A stretch of 64,000 nt of DNA from Otis tarda (GCA_026413225.1 CM048553.1:116008690-116072689); one strand, 5' to 3'; shown: positions 38,056 through 50,949, counted from the first letter of the stretch. The notes: generated from the letters alone by a model not told the origin. Translations and numbers: made by a program.

Positions 38056-38826
38056 ACTACAAACAGCAGGATAATGAGACAGAGAACAAGATAACCTCCA
38101 TCCACCCCTCCCTCTTCCCAAGCTTAACATTATCTCTACTACCTTCCCCTCCTGAGCGGCACAGGGGGGAAGAGGGAATGGGGGCTGCGGTCAGTACATC
38201 ACACGTTGTTTCACGCCGCTGCTTCATGGTCGGGGGAAGAACTCCTCACATTCCTCCCCTGCTCCATCGTGGGGTCCCTCCCACGGGCCACAGTCCTTCG
38301 TGGAACTGCTCCAGTGTGGGTCATCTCTTCCACGGAGTACAGTCTCTCCAGAACGGCTGTCCCAGCGGGCCCTCCACGGGCCACAGCCGCCTTCAGGCAT
38401 CCACCTCCCCCGGTACGGGGTCCTTCACGGGCTCCGAGTGGATCTCTGCTCCTCCGTGGACCTCCATGGGCTGCAGGGGGACAACCTGCTCCACCATGGT
38501 CATCACCACAGGCTGCAGGGGAATCTTGGCCAGGAGCCTCATTACTCCTCCCCCTCCTTCTGAACTGACCTTGGCGTCTGCAGCCGTTCCTCACAACAGG
38601 GTGGCAGATGTCTCTCAGGATCTTTTTTACATCTTATTCACTTCTCATCTCCTCTACACTTCTTGCAGCCAGGCCGGACCGAGTTGGGCCCAGTCGGCCA
38701 CCTGGCGAGAGGCCAGAGGGTGAGGCCTGCAAGGCCCATGAGGCCTGCGCCTCCCCCTCTGCGCCTCTGCCCCCGCTCAGCTTCTTCACATCTCCTCTTC
38801 TCTTTTTTTTTTCTGTTTTCCCCTTC

Positions 38827-38875
38827 TTAAATACGTTATCGCAGAGGCGTTATCACGGGACATTCTGCTACCAAT
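38827..38875 (-). promoter_or_regulatory. Putative LTR promoter (copy 2)
   Basis: Inverted CCAAT (38871-38875) and TATTTAA (38833-38827) on the minus strand are conserved with copy 1. Confidence 0.35.
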
Positions 38876-39006
38876 CGGCTCGACCTTGGCCAGCAGCAGG
38901 TCCGCCCTAGGCCTGGCCAAGTCCACTGAACAAAGGGGAGCGACTTCTAGCAGTTTCCTGCAGAAGCTATCACCTTAGGCCCCCCCTCACTAACAAAACC
39001 ACGACA

Positions 39007-39011
39007 ATGTA
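39007..39011. repeat. Target-site duplication ATGTA, right copy
   Basis: Exact repeat of 37862-37866 directly after the LTR. Confidence 0.8.
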
Positions 39012-41497
39012 TTCACAATTGCTTTGGCTAATTTAAAAAAAAAAGACACCATGAGCCACCACAGAATATTCACAAGTAGGTAAAAAGGATATTTTTCTCT
39101 TTTTTTTTTTTTTTAATATACTAGAACATTTCAGTTTTCGTGCTCCATCAGGCTTTGACCTCTCTGTTTACACTGCCACAGAGACATCCATTAGTGCCAA
39201 AAGAGTTGTTTTCTAGTTTGCAGAAGCAGCCACCTCCACACCAGCTCTGACAGCACTGCAGCTGAAATACAACCACTGGACTGTAACAATGATGACACAA
39301 AGCAACAGGAACTGGGCAACAGTTGTGTTGTCAGCAGAAGTCTATGCCATAACTTTAGAGTCTTTCTAGTTGTTTTGGTAACACAATGGCAGGAAGCCAG
39401 TTCATTAAGCAAGGCTGGTTTTTTGTTGTTGTTGTTGTTGTTGTTTGTTTGTTTCTTTTTTTTTGCTTTTCTTCTTTTTCCTGATTTACATCAGCAGCAG
39501 GAACAGAGTGCTGGTGACCAGGTCACTCTCTGGTCTCACTTCCATGACACTTACGCACGTATCTAACTGAGCAAATGAATAGTCATACATTTACATGTAG
39601 GTACTGTCTTAGTGAAACCTAGTCTTTCAGACACAACAATCACCCTTCTTTATACCTAATTCAAAGATTTAATGAGGAGTGCCAGCAGCTAGAATGCATG
39701 CTATTGTTCCCTAGAAACCCTCAGATAAATTATAAGACACCAACGCCACTCTTAGTGCAATTTTGCAAACAAGACTAAGCAAAAATTAATAGCTGTCACT
39801 GGGATGGCTGTGTGTTTTCAGCAAAATATGCTCCAGGGCATATTGATATTTGCCAATTAACAATTAATCACCCTGAAACACCCCAGTGTGGACAGAGAAG
39901 AGAAGGATGGCAGTACTCCTGCAGTACAGCTGTTGGAGAAATCTTTGATTATCCATATCACTCCAAATTATCGTGATGTGGAAGGGAGGGCTTATCCTGC
40001 TCCCTTTTCAAATGGATACTTTTAAATGACTCACATTTTACTCTACAACTTTCCTGAAAGACACCCCAGTCCCCCTTTCATCATCCTATTTTATTATCAA
40101 TAGCCTTGTGTTTCATTATATAGGATTCAGGCATCTCCAGACAGTATTGCTATAAATCTTGATGGATGACAGAACATTAAATGAATTGCTGTAAATTTTA
40201 AGTTGCTGTATTCTGGCACTGCTGAAGAAACTCAGGAGGCATGTAAAATGAGATGGCAAATGCTAAGCAAAATGATAGTAATAACCAAAATTAGAGGACT
40301 GATTAAATAATAGACATACTTTTTGTGTTGCTGAATTTTAGTTTCCCAGACCAAGGAAGGGAAATGGAATATAGACAGAGAGAAATATTTATATTTTGCC
40401 TGCATGAGTGTGTTGTCATGCATCCCACCAGATTAGTTGCAATAAAATCCTTTCCTTCCTTTCTGGGGTTTAGACTTTGTGATCCAGAAGGTCTTTTGTA
40501 TGTTTCTCTATTTCTTTCATCTTTTCTTTGAGGAAAACAAAGACTATTTTCATTTTAGATTAACTAATTATAAATATACTTCAAATACAGGTCTTTTTTT
40601 TTGTAGACTTTTTATAAAATTGGACTGATATTAAAGCTTACTAATTTCTGAGTGTCAAGCCTTCTTAAAAATGAGCTTTGAATGTGTTTAGTGTGATTTT
40701 TGATGAGGATTTTTTGGTGTATATTGTGTGGTTTAGATGCAAAAACTTAAAGACTGAGATGATAAGTGTGTGGCAGTCTACACAAATATGTCTTTAAGCA
40801 CCTGGGTAGTCAATCTGGTTTCAAGTATCATCCTTAAGATTAAGGCTGTGCTTAAGTAGAACAAGCATGCACTTTGTCAGAATAGGGCATGAAAGTCTGT
40901 TTCACAGGAATGAATGTAACCTGCATCAGTCACAAAGCTGACACATCATTTACTTCAAAATAAGGTTTTTTTTTTTTTCTGTGAAATGTTTATGGCATTT
41001 CTTGCCTTAGAGCTTTTGATTCTGCTTTCTCACCCAGCTGGTAAGTTCCTCTGCTTGGGGCCCACCTTCTGTCAAACCCATTATTTGGAAATGTCACTGT
41101 AGCAATGACATAAGAGGGAGATGAGAAGCTGTCATATGAGGCTTCTTGTACAGTAAGACTCGGTTGCTCATGAGTTATCTGTGATAAGAACCTGTGACAG
41201 GAACAGCAGAACCTCTGTTTTGAATAGGGTAGGATCAGTTCACATGAAAGGGATAAGATCATAATTCCAGACTTGTGAATATGACAATGTATTTCATTGT
41301 ATCTATCATTCCACACAAAGATTTGGGTTTGATTCACTCCACATTTATAGTTCTTTCAAGCCAGTATGACTCTGTGCTTTTCAGTGACTTGGTCTTATTT
41401 CAGATTTGAGTTTTGGTCACTAATCTATTACACTAGTTTTATGCTAATGAATCAGACCCTAATTCTGAGATGATATCTGCCATCTTTAGGTTCTACT
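39012..41497. other. Noncoding DNA with a possible conserved element
   Basis: No gene recognised. Around 39835-39990 the sequence is non-repetitive and rich in homeodomain-like ATTGATA/CAATTAATCA words, which fits a conserved enhancer, but this is only a guess from texture. Poly(T) tracts occur at about 39099-39114 and 40967-40979. A 115-codon minus-strand frame at 40990-41337 has no recognised features. Confidence 0.55.
39419..39480. repeat. (GTT)n/(GTTT)n and poly(T) low-complexity tract
   Basis: GTT is repeated about seven times, passes into GTTTGTTTGTTT and then an uneven T-rich run. It is a simple repeat. Confidence 0.85.
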
Positions 41498-41760
41498 GTA
41501 AATTACCTGGCAGCTGCATATGTAGTTGCTATGTAATTTATTCTTTGCAGGTGTCAGTAACTCCATGTCAGAAAACAGAGAGATGCTTGGATGTATTTGG
41601 TAATTACTGTGTTACTAACAGAGTAATTGCACACTTATTTTTGTCTACAAATTACATGGTAGTCGCACTCAGAATTACCATTAAAGACATCTTCAGTAGT
41701 TGCCAGAGAATAATTGCTTTTTAATTACAATATAATTACATGCTTATTACTGTCTGGTAG
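41498..41760. repeat. Degenerate cluster of ATTAC / GTAAT motifs
   Basis: Imperfect copies of words such as TAATTAC, GTAATT, TAGTTGC and GTTACTAAC recur on both strands every 15-30 bp, for example the quasi-palindrome GGTAATTACTGTG...AGTAATTGCAC at about 41599-41632. The pattern suggests a decayed palindromic or tandem ancient repeat rather than random AT-rich DNA. The family is not recognised. Confidence 0.4.
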
Positions 41761-41875
41761 AATAAAGCACTGCTTGATTTTGTATACTTTGTGGCATTGT
41801 CAAAGCAGCCAAAGGTCCATCGATGTCATTCACATGATTGTTATCTGCTGCAACTCACCAAAATTTTGGAAAGTG

Positions 41876-41915
41876 TTTTTATAGCCAGGAAAGTTTTTTT
41901 TTTATAGCCAGGAAA
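41876..41915. repeat. 17-bp direct duplication
   Basis: TTTTTATAGCCAGGAAA occurs at 41876-41892 and again at 41899-41915, with 6 bp between. It is probably a slippage or microduplication event. Confidence 0.75.
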
Positions 41916-42618
41916 TGGCTATCTCTAAGGAGGCGGTACCCCTCTTTGAGGAAACTGTTTATCCTATTAGTAAAGTCCCTTTCAGTTAAGGTTAAGTCCA
42001 CCATGGTTTTCAAATGTCATTGTGACTTCTCTGTTTTAAGCTGACAGGAATGGTGTCCATGGATGGACCATGGAAAAGAGTTCGCACAGGGGCTTCCACC
42101 AAGAAAATTCCAGCCTAAAACTCCAAATAACTGCTCCACACTTTCCCATTGACGGTGGTGAGCTCTCATCCAACGGTTGACTTTAAACTGCTCTACCATA
42201 GCCTGATTGGCTGTGAATTTGAGAACAGAGCTAGTGTAAAGCAGCACCTGCCATGAATTCCAAGGTTTCAGAAGAAGGTGTAATCCAAAGCTTAACGTGT
42301 TTCTGAGGACTGATAACTTCTAATAATTACAACACATAAAACTGAGGGGCTTAAAGGCGTAGAAAGTTCAGTATTTTATTATGAAATTTTTTAAAAAAAG
42401 TCATTAGTCTTTACTACGTCGTTGTCTATAAGCAGTGGAGAGAAGTCAAATGTTCAAAAGATAGATCTGGTTTCAGGGAGGTTCGCCCAAATGAATCCCA
42501 GGGAATCCAGCAGAATCAATCTATACATTGTGCCAGTAGAAAAGCCTATTCCAGATCTCATGGAGAAACAAGCCTTTCACTGGCTTGAGATCACATTCTG
42601 CTAAATTTCCTGAACTTT

Positions 42619-42646
42619 CTCAGCAAGGGGTACTTTCCTTGCTGAG
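42619..42646. repeat. Perfect 10-bp inverted repeat
   Basis: CTCAGCAAGG (42619-42628) pairs with CCTTGCTGAG (42637-42646) across an 8-nt loop. It is shorter than a normal pre-miRNA stem. Function is unknown. Confidence 0.65.
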
Positions 42647-45600
42647 CCTGGCCTAGAGGCTGTTAGCTACAGGATCACCTTACCAATAACCATGGACTTG
42701 CTAAGACACTGTTAATCATGATTAAGAACTTTACTGTGAGATTTGAGAGTCTGGTTTATTGCAAATACAATAGGCAAATTAAATGAGGTTCAATTAATCA
42801 TCAAGATTTGGATAGCCTGAGCTCTGCAGAGTGTTAATCACAGTTTAAACAAATAGGTAGCATTTTCAGCCATTTAGAGCGTGCTGTGCCCTTCAATATG
42901 CTTTACAAATGAATTAAATTCTTCCTGCGATTCTGCGTAGAAAAAACAAAAAACAAACAAGACAAAACCAGGCACTGAAGAAACTCAATCTCTGTTTTGA
43001 CTTCTGTGTTCTAAAAAACCTTTCTGTTTGCTAGTTTGTCATCATCCCTAGTGGCATTTTCAGGCAGTGCTTATTCACATACCTTGCCACTTTCGATAAT
43101 GCACTGATTTGCAGATAGTGGGAAAAAATATTTTCTATCTCAAGTTCCAACCTGAATCTGATCTTTCATACAGGCAGAAAGTGAAATGATTAAATGTAAT
43201 AGAGATGTAATTGTTCCAGCTAATCATTGATGTTGAAAGAAGGGAAATACTTTCAGTTAACACTCAGCTATGTTTTCATAAAGTCCTTCTAGTTGTCCAC
43301 TCTGCTTACTTTTTTCTCTCTCAAGGATAGCTTATATCTTGCTCACAAATTCTCTTATTAATAGACAAAGTTGAAATTCAAAAAGCAGTCAGCAGTCACT
43401 GTCAGTGGAGTCGCTAAAACTATTTTCTTTTCCACATACTCCTTTGATTTGAGTACATTTAAATCTAACTTGAAGTGCTGGCAAAATAACAGTAGGCTGA
43501 AATAATGAATTTCTTTGTGCTTAACTAATAATACATTTTGTTTGAGGTCAGAATTTTCAAAATGATTTAGCATGCATGACATATGGGCAGTCTTTATTTT
43601 CAGAGACTTCCTTTTTAATCTAAAATAGTGCAGTTTATTTTTGAAACTGAATTGCTCGGGAGGAGAACAAACTGCAGGCCACTCAATGATATTGCAAATA
43701 ATTCAAAGGGAAATACAGTGTTTGAAAGCAGTATCATTTGCTAAAGGGCATTTCCTAGCAGACAGAAGCATGAGAGACAGAACTACAGTCTCCACTGAAC
43801 TCTGCAGCACAGTAAACACTAGAGCATGTGCATGCTGGGATTTAGAAATTAAAGAACTTCTACTGAACTATAATAATGAGATTTGAGTGTTTAAGTAAAT
43901 AAGGAACTGCTGGACTCTCAGTTTTCTCAGAAGCCAACATCAAATGGATAAAACAATGCTTTCTTCATGATCTTTGGAATGCCTAGTTTGATTTCACTCA
44001 AGTGTATCTATGCTTTCCATATACTGGAAGTTTTCATTAATTTTTTGTCTTTCTACTGTTGAAACCTGGTTTTGATCTTTCACTCATGATCCACCCAGTA
44101 CCTAAACCAAGATAAATCTGCGTAAAGGTTTATAAAAGCTTGGAAGGGTTAAATGGAAGTTCTGACTCTACTGGCAGAGAGAGGCACACAGTCACAGGGG
44201 CTTGCCACTTCAGAGTTAAATCTCCAGTTAGAGGGTACATGCTCAAACATACCAGGCTCTTGAAATAAACTTTTTCACCTTCAAAGCTTTTTGCTGAAGC
44301 AGCAATCTTCTGTCAAGAGCATCGAAGCAGAGGAGTGTTATATAGAGTGGAGAGAAGTAGCAGCTGATCTGGAAAAAGGCCCATTTCAACTTGACGCATT
44401 CATCCTAAAAAAATCAAGTAAAACTACGTGCTCTTGATTCATGCATGCTCCATTACTGGAATAATTGAACCTTGAGTAGTTCCACTAATGAAAAGAAACA
44501 TAAAATCAAAGCATAGGAGGAAAACAAAGTAGAGGATGGAAAAATCTGACCGGCTGAGGCAAAAGGCTATGAAGCAGGAGATCTGAATTTAAAGCTTGCT
44601 TCTGTCTTACTTTTATGCCATTTGAACAAGTGGTTCAGGCTTTCTGTACTTCAGTACCCCAGGTAAAACACAAGAATAGCAACCCTTCTTCTGTTTCTCT
44701 TTTGTACTCTGCTTATTTAGCATGTCAGATGTCTGGCATACAGGCTCACCTCTCCGTGTCTATTTACAGCATCCCGGTTTTTGTGAGGATGTCTGGCTGA
44801 CACACGTAATTGATGCCAGTAACATGAATCAGAAGTGTTTCACATGGACCTTTCCTGTGTGGCCAGGATTTACAGCAAGTGACTATAAATGGCAAAAATA
44901 GTGTGTTAACCCCTCATTCCCTCTCCAAGTGACCTTTGAGGCTAGTTTCTCTTCTTTTGCTGAACTGTTTTAGCATGTGGTTAAGAGCCTCCTTTTTCAA
45001 CTCTACTTTCAGTTTGATCCCTTTGTGCCTCTGAACACAACTACAGGTTCGGAGTTTCCTGAAGTTTTTATGCATATAGACCTGATGTTTTACAGATATA
45101 CCTCCTTACCTAAGCATAGTATTCCAAGCTTTCTTGCAGCCCTGTTAAAAAAAATAAAAGAGAATAGCATGTAATTAGGCTAGTGTCATTTATATAGTGG
45201 GTTTGGGCTTTCTGTTAATGTTAATAGAGAGTATTATTCACTTAACAGTCTCTGTGTGCTGTATCTGTGCATGGTCTGGACAGAAAGGGTCAGGAGGAAA
45301 AGATATGCTGAAGAAAGTTGATGTGAATAGAGTTCTCTGCAAAATACAGAGGTGGTGCTGCCTATACCTGTTTTATGTATCAGGCACTTTATGGTAGGAA
45401 GTTGAAATATGCAGCTGGAGATGAAGAGCAGCATGGAAAAGAGAGGAGTATGAGTAAAGCTACAAAGGTGGAAAAGCCTGAAAGAGTATATGAGGTGCAG
45501 CTAGTTTGGTAGGTTGTATTGTCTGAGTGGGCAGTGATAGGAGGCGAGAGAATAGGGAGGGAAAACTGGAGGTGAGGATGAGTGGTTTTATTTTTAATTG

Positions 45601-46213
45601 GATGAGGAATTCAGGAGGAAGATGCCAGCAAGTGGCACCCAGGTAGCCATTTACTGTTGGCGTGTTCTCACCCTTTTCAAAAAGCTACCCATCTTGACCA
45701 AAAGTTCAGAATTTCTTTTACAGATGTTGTCATAAAGAAACACATGTCTATAAATTGAAGCTTGGCTATGATATTTTACTGTATCTGTGAATTTGGACAC
45801 TGTAGAGGAAAACAATGTATTGCATGCACACACTGTACAGAAAAATCTGGTTACAAACAACTAGAGGCTGCCTAACAAAGACTGTTACAGCATATCCAGA
45901 AAGAAAGAATAATTTCAGGTTGACAGCATAATTTTAATTTTATTATAACATGTCTGTAAAATGTGTTATGACTAATCACATGAAAAGTTAACATTTATTT
46001 TTGAATGGGTAGGCCTAGGTAGGCATAAGAAAGAATACACTCTCAACTAGCAAATCATTTTAATATTAGCCAAAGCAAAAGCTTCACAGCGAATGTATGT
46101 AAATCACTAACTTTCAGTGCACCGAAGGGAATGTGCTTCATGCTATAACTTAAATACTAATGAAATCAAGTGAAAATGATAGTCATTAGTCAGCTGTGCC
46201 TTGATAGGGTTCC

Positions 46214-46266
46214 CTGTGGACTGATATAAATTCACCATTAGAAATGGATTCTCTCACAGTCCACAG
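46214..46266. repeat. 10-bp inverted repeat with 33-nt loop
   Basis: CTGTGGACTG (46214-46223) and CAGTCCACAG (46257-46266) are perfect reverse complements. Flanking bases do not extend the stem. Confidence 0.6.
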
Positions 46267-49200
46267 TGAGCATTTAATCCTTCTGTAAAGCAGATTTAAA
46301 TTTGATGTTTAATATGTGGTTTTTTTTCATTTCAGGTCTCTTATGTTTCCATATTTACAGCTTATGTTTAATCTTTTTTAAGTCACTCTAAGTTTTTTAT
46401 CTGCATTCTTTCATTTTTATGTGCATATTATTGGCCTATGTGAATCATACAGGCATAGGTATTAATGATAATCAGTGGAAGTGAACTAATTAACACACAG
46501 CTCAAAATAATGATGTCTCTTACAAGCCAAATGACCCACTTTGGTTTTCAGTTCATAAAAGGAATGTGTTACGCCATAAAAATTTCGGGGTAGCATTTTG
46601 AATGGTATTGAAGAAAAGGACAGCTATAAACTTTCCTCGCCTCTTTCTTTAGGTGAAAACAGTTTTAAATACTTTTCCAGCATTGGATTCTGACAGATTA
46701 TTTGAAAATAAGACAGCAGAGGCTCACACATGCATGCACACATACACAAACTCACACACGCAACTTCTGAAACCTTAACTGAGGTCATTTGAGAGAAGCG
46801 AGGAGTGAGATTGTTGCCAGCATTCCTGCGAGTCAAATCCTGCTGTGTGTCATTGGGAGTATATGCTACCCACTCAAGTTTTGTACTGATGATAGCTCTC
46901 ATTCCCTCATGCTTTTGTCAGATCTGCATAGGAAACACCAGTGGAGCAGCACCAAGTCTTGGTTTGAACAGAATCTTTACTCAGAGAAAGCTCAAATTGA
47001 CATGAATAGGAACTCTACATAGGAAAAAAAAAAACAAAAATAAATGAAAAATTCATAGCATTTCTTAGGAACATCATACTGTCTCCAGGTTTTCTTGGCT
47101 TAGTACTGTATCTACATAATATTTAGTATTAGACAATTGCCAACTGTGGAATAAACAAAGCACAGTAGCAGTGTCCTGTGTGTAGTCTGCCCTTTTATAG
47201 CTGGAAAGGAAATCTCTAGGGGTAATGAGAATTACTGTGGGTTGTGTGTTTTGTAACATTATAAATTGTAAACCATAATGCTATGCAAAACCAAACCAGA
47301 GAGTGAACTCAAGCACAGACTACTGATTGTCTACGTGCATAACAGTTAGTATGTTCCTTGTCTAAGTTTTGCCTCTTACCAGGAAGCACTTTCTGATAGA
47401 ACAATCAGGTGTGGTTCAGAGCATGGTTATTTCATTCCCAAAAGGCAGTATGGACAAGACAGCATAAGATTTGGTTCTCTACAAACATCCAGAGTAAAGT
47501 TCAATCCCTAAAATGCCCCTCCATACCCTCATTTTACCTTTAGGCATGCATCCTCCCATGCCCCTCTGCAGCCTTCCATTCTACCAAACTGGTCCTTTTC
47601 CTTGTTTATTTAACACAGATGTGCATTAAATGTCTTCTCCCTAGTCAGTCTTTATACAACCCCCCCATATTCTTAAAAACTTGTAAAAAATCCCTTTTGG
47701 AACTGGATTTGAAGCAAACCATGATGTTGATGGTGGAGACACCATTGTGGCAGACAGATGTACAGGAGTTGTTCTCTGCTTCTTTTGTAAGCAGATCTGA
47801 TCTGACACCGCCTGGCAGACAGCTGCTGGAATGCTGCTCTCCTGCTCTTTCGCTGGTGTCCAGTCCTTGGTGATGATGCAAATGAGTTTCCTCCTGGAAA
47901 GCGAAATCATACCTCCTCTCTAGTTGGTCTGCTTTTTCAGTCCAATTACAAACCAAGGGTATGATTGGTCTAATCAAGCTCTAGTCAGGAATTCCCCAGT
48001 CCTGTTTTAACTTAAACAGAAACTATTGAGTCAGACATTTTGGACTAAATTTTGAAAAAGTTTGGCCTTTAAGCTAGCAGACGTTTTGTGCAAGTTATAA
48101 ACTTTCAACATGTTGCTATTGCTACTAGAAATCTTAGCTCAGAGCAGTACACAATTTGCATGCAGAGTCCGATCAGAAAGCATTAAAGAGAAAGAGAAAA
48201 CAACTTAGATCAACCAGATTTTTCAGCATTGTCCTGATTTACACAAGACTGGATAGGAAGCTATGGGCTCACCTTCCCTTCCCAATATGCATCATTGCAG
48301 TCGTGCTGTGCAGTCTGTCATCTCGCTTCCCCAGGGCTCCATCTCCATGGTGTTTGTTTCCCATTCTTATGTTTCACAGTGGTTTGGCCTCTGCCCTGAG
48401 GAGTGTTGTTAGGTGGGAAAGCGTGGGGTAAGGGAGAGTCGTGAGTCCCTTTGAAACCTGATGAATGTGCCACTTAGTGTGTTTAGTTTACAATTAAACG
48501 ATGCTGAGGCTAAGTATGCCATTTTATGACATATTTTGTTTTCACAGTTACTGAGTGGGAGGTGAAGTGAAATTAGTGATGTAACCTCTATATCCAAAAT
48601 AAATTTTAAAAAAAGCAAACTTAATTTTCTTTTTTGTGTGTGTAACTGCCCCTTGTAATCAATCTGGAACTGGTGTCTCATGATTTATGATGACCTGACA
48701 TTAGTTTGTTTTCTGGATGAGCATATTGGTCTAATTCCAGAGGCATCTGCCTGCAAAAATACACAGAAAATAGAAGAGTGTGTTAAGCTTAGCCACTGCT
48801 TAGCAAATACTTGAGGGGAGAATCATTAGGTCAGATTCTGGTTCAGTGTTGTGAATATACTGGACTTAAAAGACTTAGTTTGACTGCTAAGGCTTTATGC
48901 CTAGAAAGAAAGGATGAACTCAGGCAGTGTTAATGTTAACTCTTTCCTCAGAAGAGGCTATCAGGTTTCTGGAGAGCCCAATCCTTGCTGTGAGTATGTA
49001 AAAAACTTAGTTTAGGGAACCTGAAAGCAGCGGATCAGAAAGCTTTTAATAAAAAATGAGTATGTGGACTATCGATCTTTTAAAACAAAATAAAGCACTG
49101 ACAGGGCAAGGATTTTGTTGCTACTGACAACATACACACATTTGTTTTAAGAGGGTTTCCAGATGGAAGAAATACAGGTTCCTGAACTCACTTCAGCCTG

Positions 49201-49708
49201 TAAATAACTACACCTTAATGTGCTTGTTATTTTTATCCAGGATACTTAAAGTGTGATCATTTTAAGGATTATGAAATAATAACTTTGATGTAATATGTAT
49301 ATTTATCAATAATATAAGGTATAATACATTATTTTTAACAACCAGGACTTCAAGATTGATGTAAATACTTTTTTTTTTTTGGTGTATTTCATAGGATCTG
49401 AGGTGATCTCTGATGGTTAATAATTCCAGTAAAATAGAGAAATAAAAGGAAATGGAGTCATAGAAAAAAGCCAATCTTTCAAGTCCAAGTATGAAACTTC
49501 TAGTACACAGACTGTGTTTTTTATAGCTACCTTATATGCTGAAGAAGCAGTGATGTCCAAGATGTCAGACCTCAGTCTCTGTTACTTTTCACAACCTCTC
49601 CCATTTGCAGAGTCATTGCAGAGCCCAGCATGATTCCCTCATGTAGAATAGGTCTTTCCATGCTCGCATAGCTCAGACAAACCAAGGTAGCAGCAGCAGT
49701 CAGTAACA

Positions 49709-49747
49709 GGAACCACATGGGCACCTGGAACCACATGGGCACCTGGA
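49709..49747. repeat. 18-bp tandem duplication (2 copies plus 3 bp)
   Basis: GGAACCACATGGGCACCT occurs twice without interruption (49709-49726, 49727-49744) and starts a third copy (GGA). The identity of the two copies suggests a recent event. It lies inside a 110-codon minus-strand frame that has no other sign of being coding. Confidence 0.85.
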
Positions 49748-50703
49748 CAGAAGTGCTGAATCTAGGGCTTACTGAGGAGAGGTTTGTGGCCTCTAGAATA
49801 AATCTTCTAATAAATTTGAGTTGATAAGGTGCAAGGGCTCTGCTCGTGCCCGAGCTCAATAAAAAGGTGGAAAAAATCTGATGGCTAGAACTCTCAGGGA
49901 TCATCTACAAAATTCTCTCTCTCCTTGCTGTCCTTCCTCCCCTCAGGCCCTGCACGCATTCTGAAATCAGAATTTACTGCCATTATGTTGATGATTCCAG
50001 AGGCAGTGACCTTCTTTCCCAGAAAAATAATGAGTCATCTGCACAAAGCACAGCAAAAAGTGGTCTTTGAGTGGCCCTTTTCCCATGTCTGGCTATTTAT
50101 CTAAGGACTGCAAAATACATCATGAGTATTAATACCTGTGAATTAACTGGCAGAAGGTATGTTGATATTTCTAATCCAGAACAGAATCCTTCAGTGGGAT
50201 TGACTCTATTTTAACCCTACTGCCTTCAGTGTGTTTGTTTACCTGATGAAGAGATGCTAGCTTAATATTTATCAACGTGCTCAAGGTCCTGCTTCAGCAC
50301 TGTGGCAAATCCAGGAATAAATGCAGAGATTTTAACTCTCACACCCGTGCTTCAAATACGTTTTCTTAGTGTGCTCCATGGATATTACTCAGACAACTCA
50401 TAGGAAGCAGATGTTTTTGTCGGAATTGCCACTTTTTGGCTATAGCATAATTTCAATGCGATGGTTATTTGAATAGCACAAATGAGTGGGAGCCATGTGA
50501 CCTCCCTGTGCTTTTGTGTTGTATTTGTTTGAGAGTTTCCTTTCTGAATTTTAGCTTGAAACTGTATTTTAAAGGCAGCTCCTGGCACCATTCATAGTAG
50601 CACACGAGCTATTGATACTGACTCCCCTGCTTCTCTTTTTCTCTTCCCTTTAATAAGTTTTTCACTAGCTTTCATCAGTGCAAATGAGGCTTGTGAACCT
50701 GGC

Positions 50704-50728
50704 AAATAAAATATAAAATATAAAATAA
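50704..50728. repeat. (ATAAA)n-type simple repeat
   Basis: AAATAAAATATAAAATATAA-type pentamer and decamer units. It is a short AT microsatellite. Confidence 0.75.
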
Positions 50729-50949
50729 CCCATGTTACTCACACAAGGCTAGATACATGGAGAAGGCTGTACAGTAGGTAGGATTCAGGCTTATAAATCC
50801 TGACTTGAACTGTGCATAGCTAACCTTAAAACATAAAATATTTACTTTGGCACACATCTCTATATCACAATGTTTGCTATGCTTTGAGGGTCAACAGTTT
50901 TCTCTTTCCTTGCACAGTGACAGAGTCTGATACATAACAAAATGTGTGC

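Larger units (their letters stand above)
37867..39006 (-). mobile_element. Solo LTR of an avian endogenous retrovirus (copy 2)
   Basis: The unit is about 1,140 bp, from the same family and in the same orientation as copy 1, 5,523 bp away start to start. It has intact TGTCGT...ACGACA termini and a perfect 5-bp ATGTA duplication on both sides, the expected product of integration followed by LTR-LTR recombination. AATAAA (38055-38050), TATTTAA (38833-38827) and inverted CCAAT (38871-38875) match copy 1. Differences from copy 1 are mostly transitions, many at CpG sites, plus small indels in C- and T-runs. Both copies are locally GC- and CpG-rich against an AT-rich background. The internal 181- and 127-codon frames are spurious. 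Confidence 0.88.
41916..49708. other. AT-rich noncoding DNA
   Basis: No gene or known transposon was recognised. A purine-rich patch lies at about 45420-45600. A (CA)-rich stretch lies at about 46725-46760. Open frames, including the overlapping minus-strand ones at 47641-47977, show no recognisable domains. The short inverted repeats found here are listed separately. Confidence 0.6.

Noticed and set aside
38178..38910. 181- and 127-codon open frames in LTR copy 2
   Set aside because: Same LTR artefact; low stop density comes from GC-rich sequence.
42619..42646. Pre-miRNA gene
   Set aside because: The stem is only 10 bp; flanking bases do not extend it to the roughly 30-bp stem expected.
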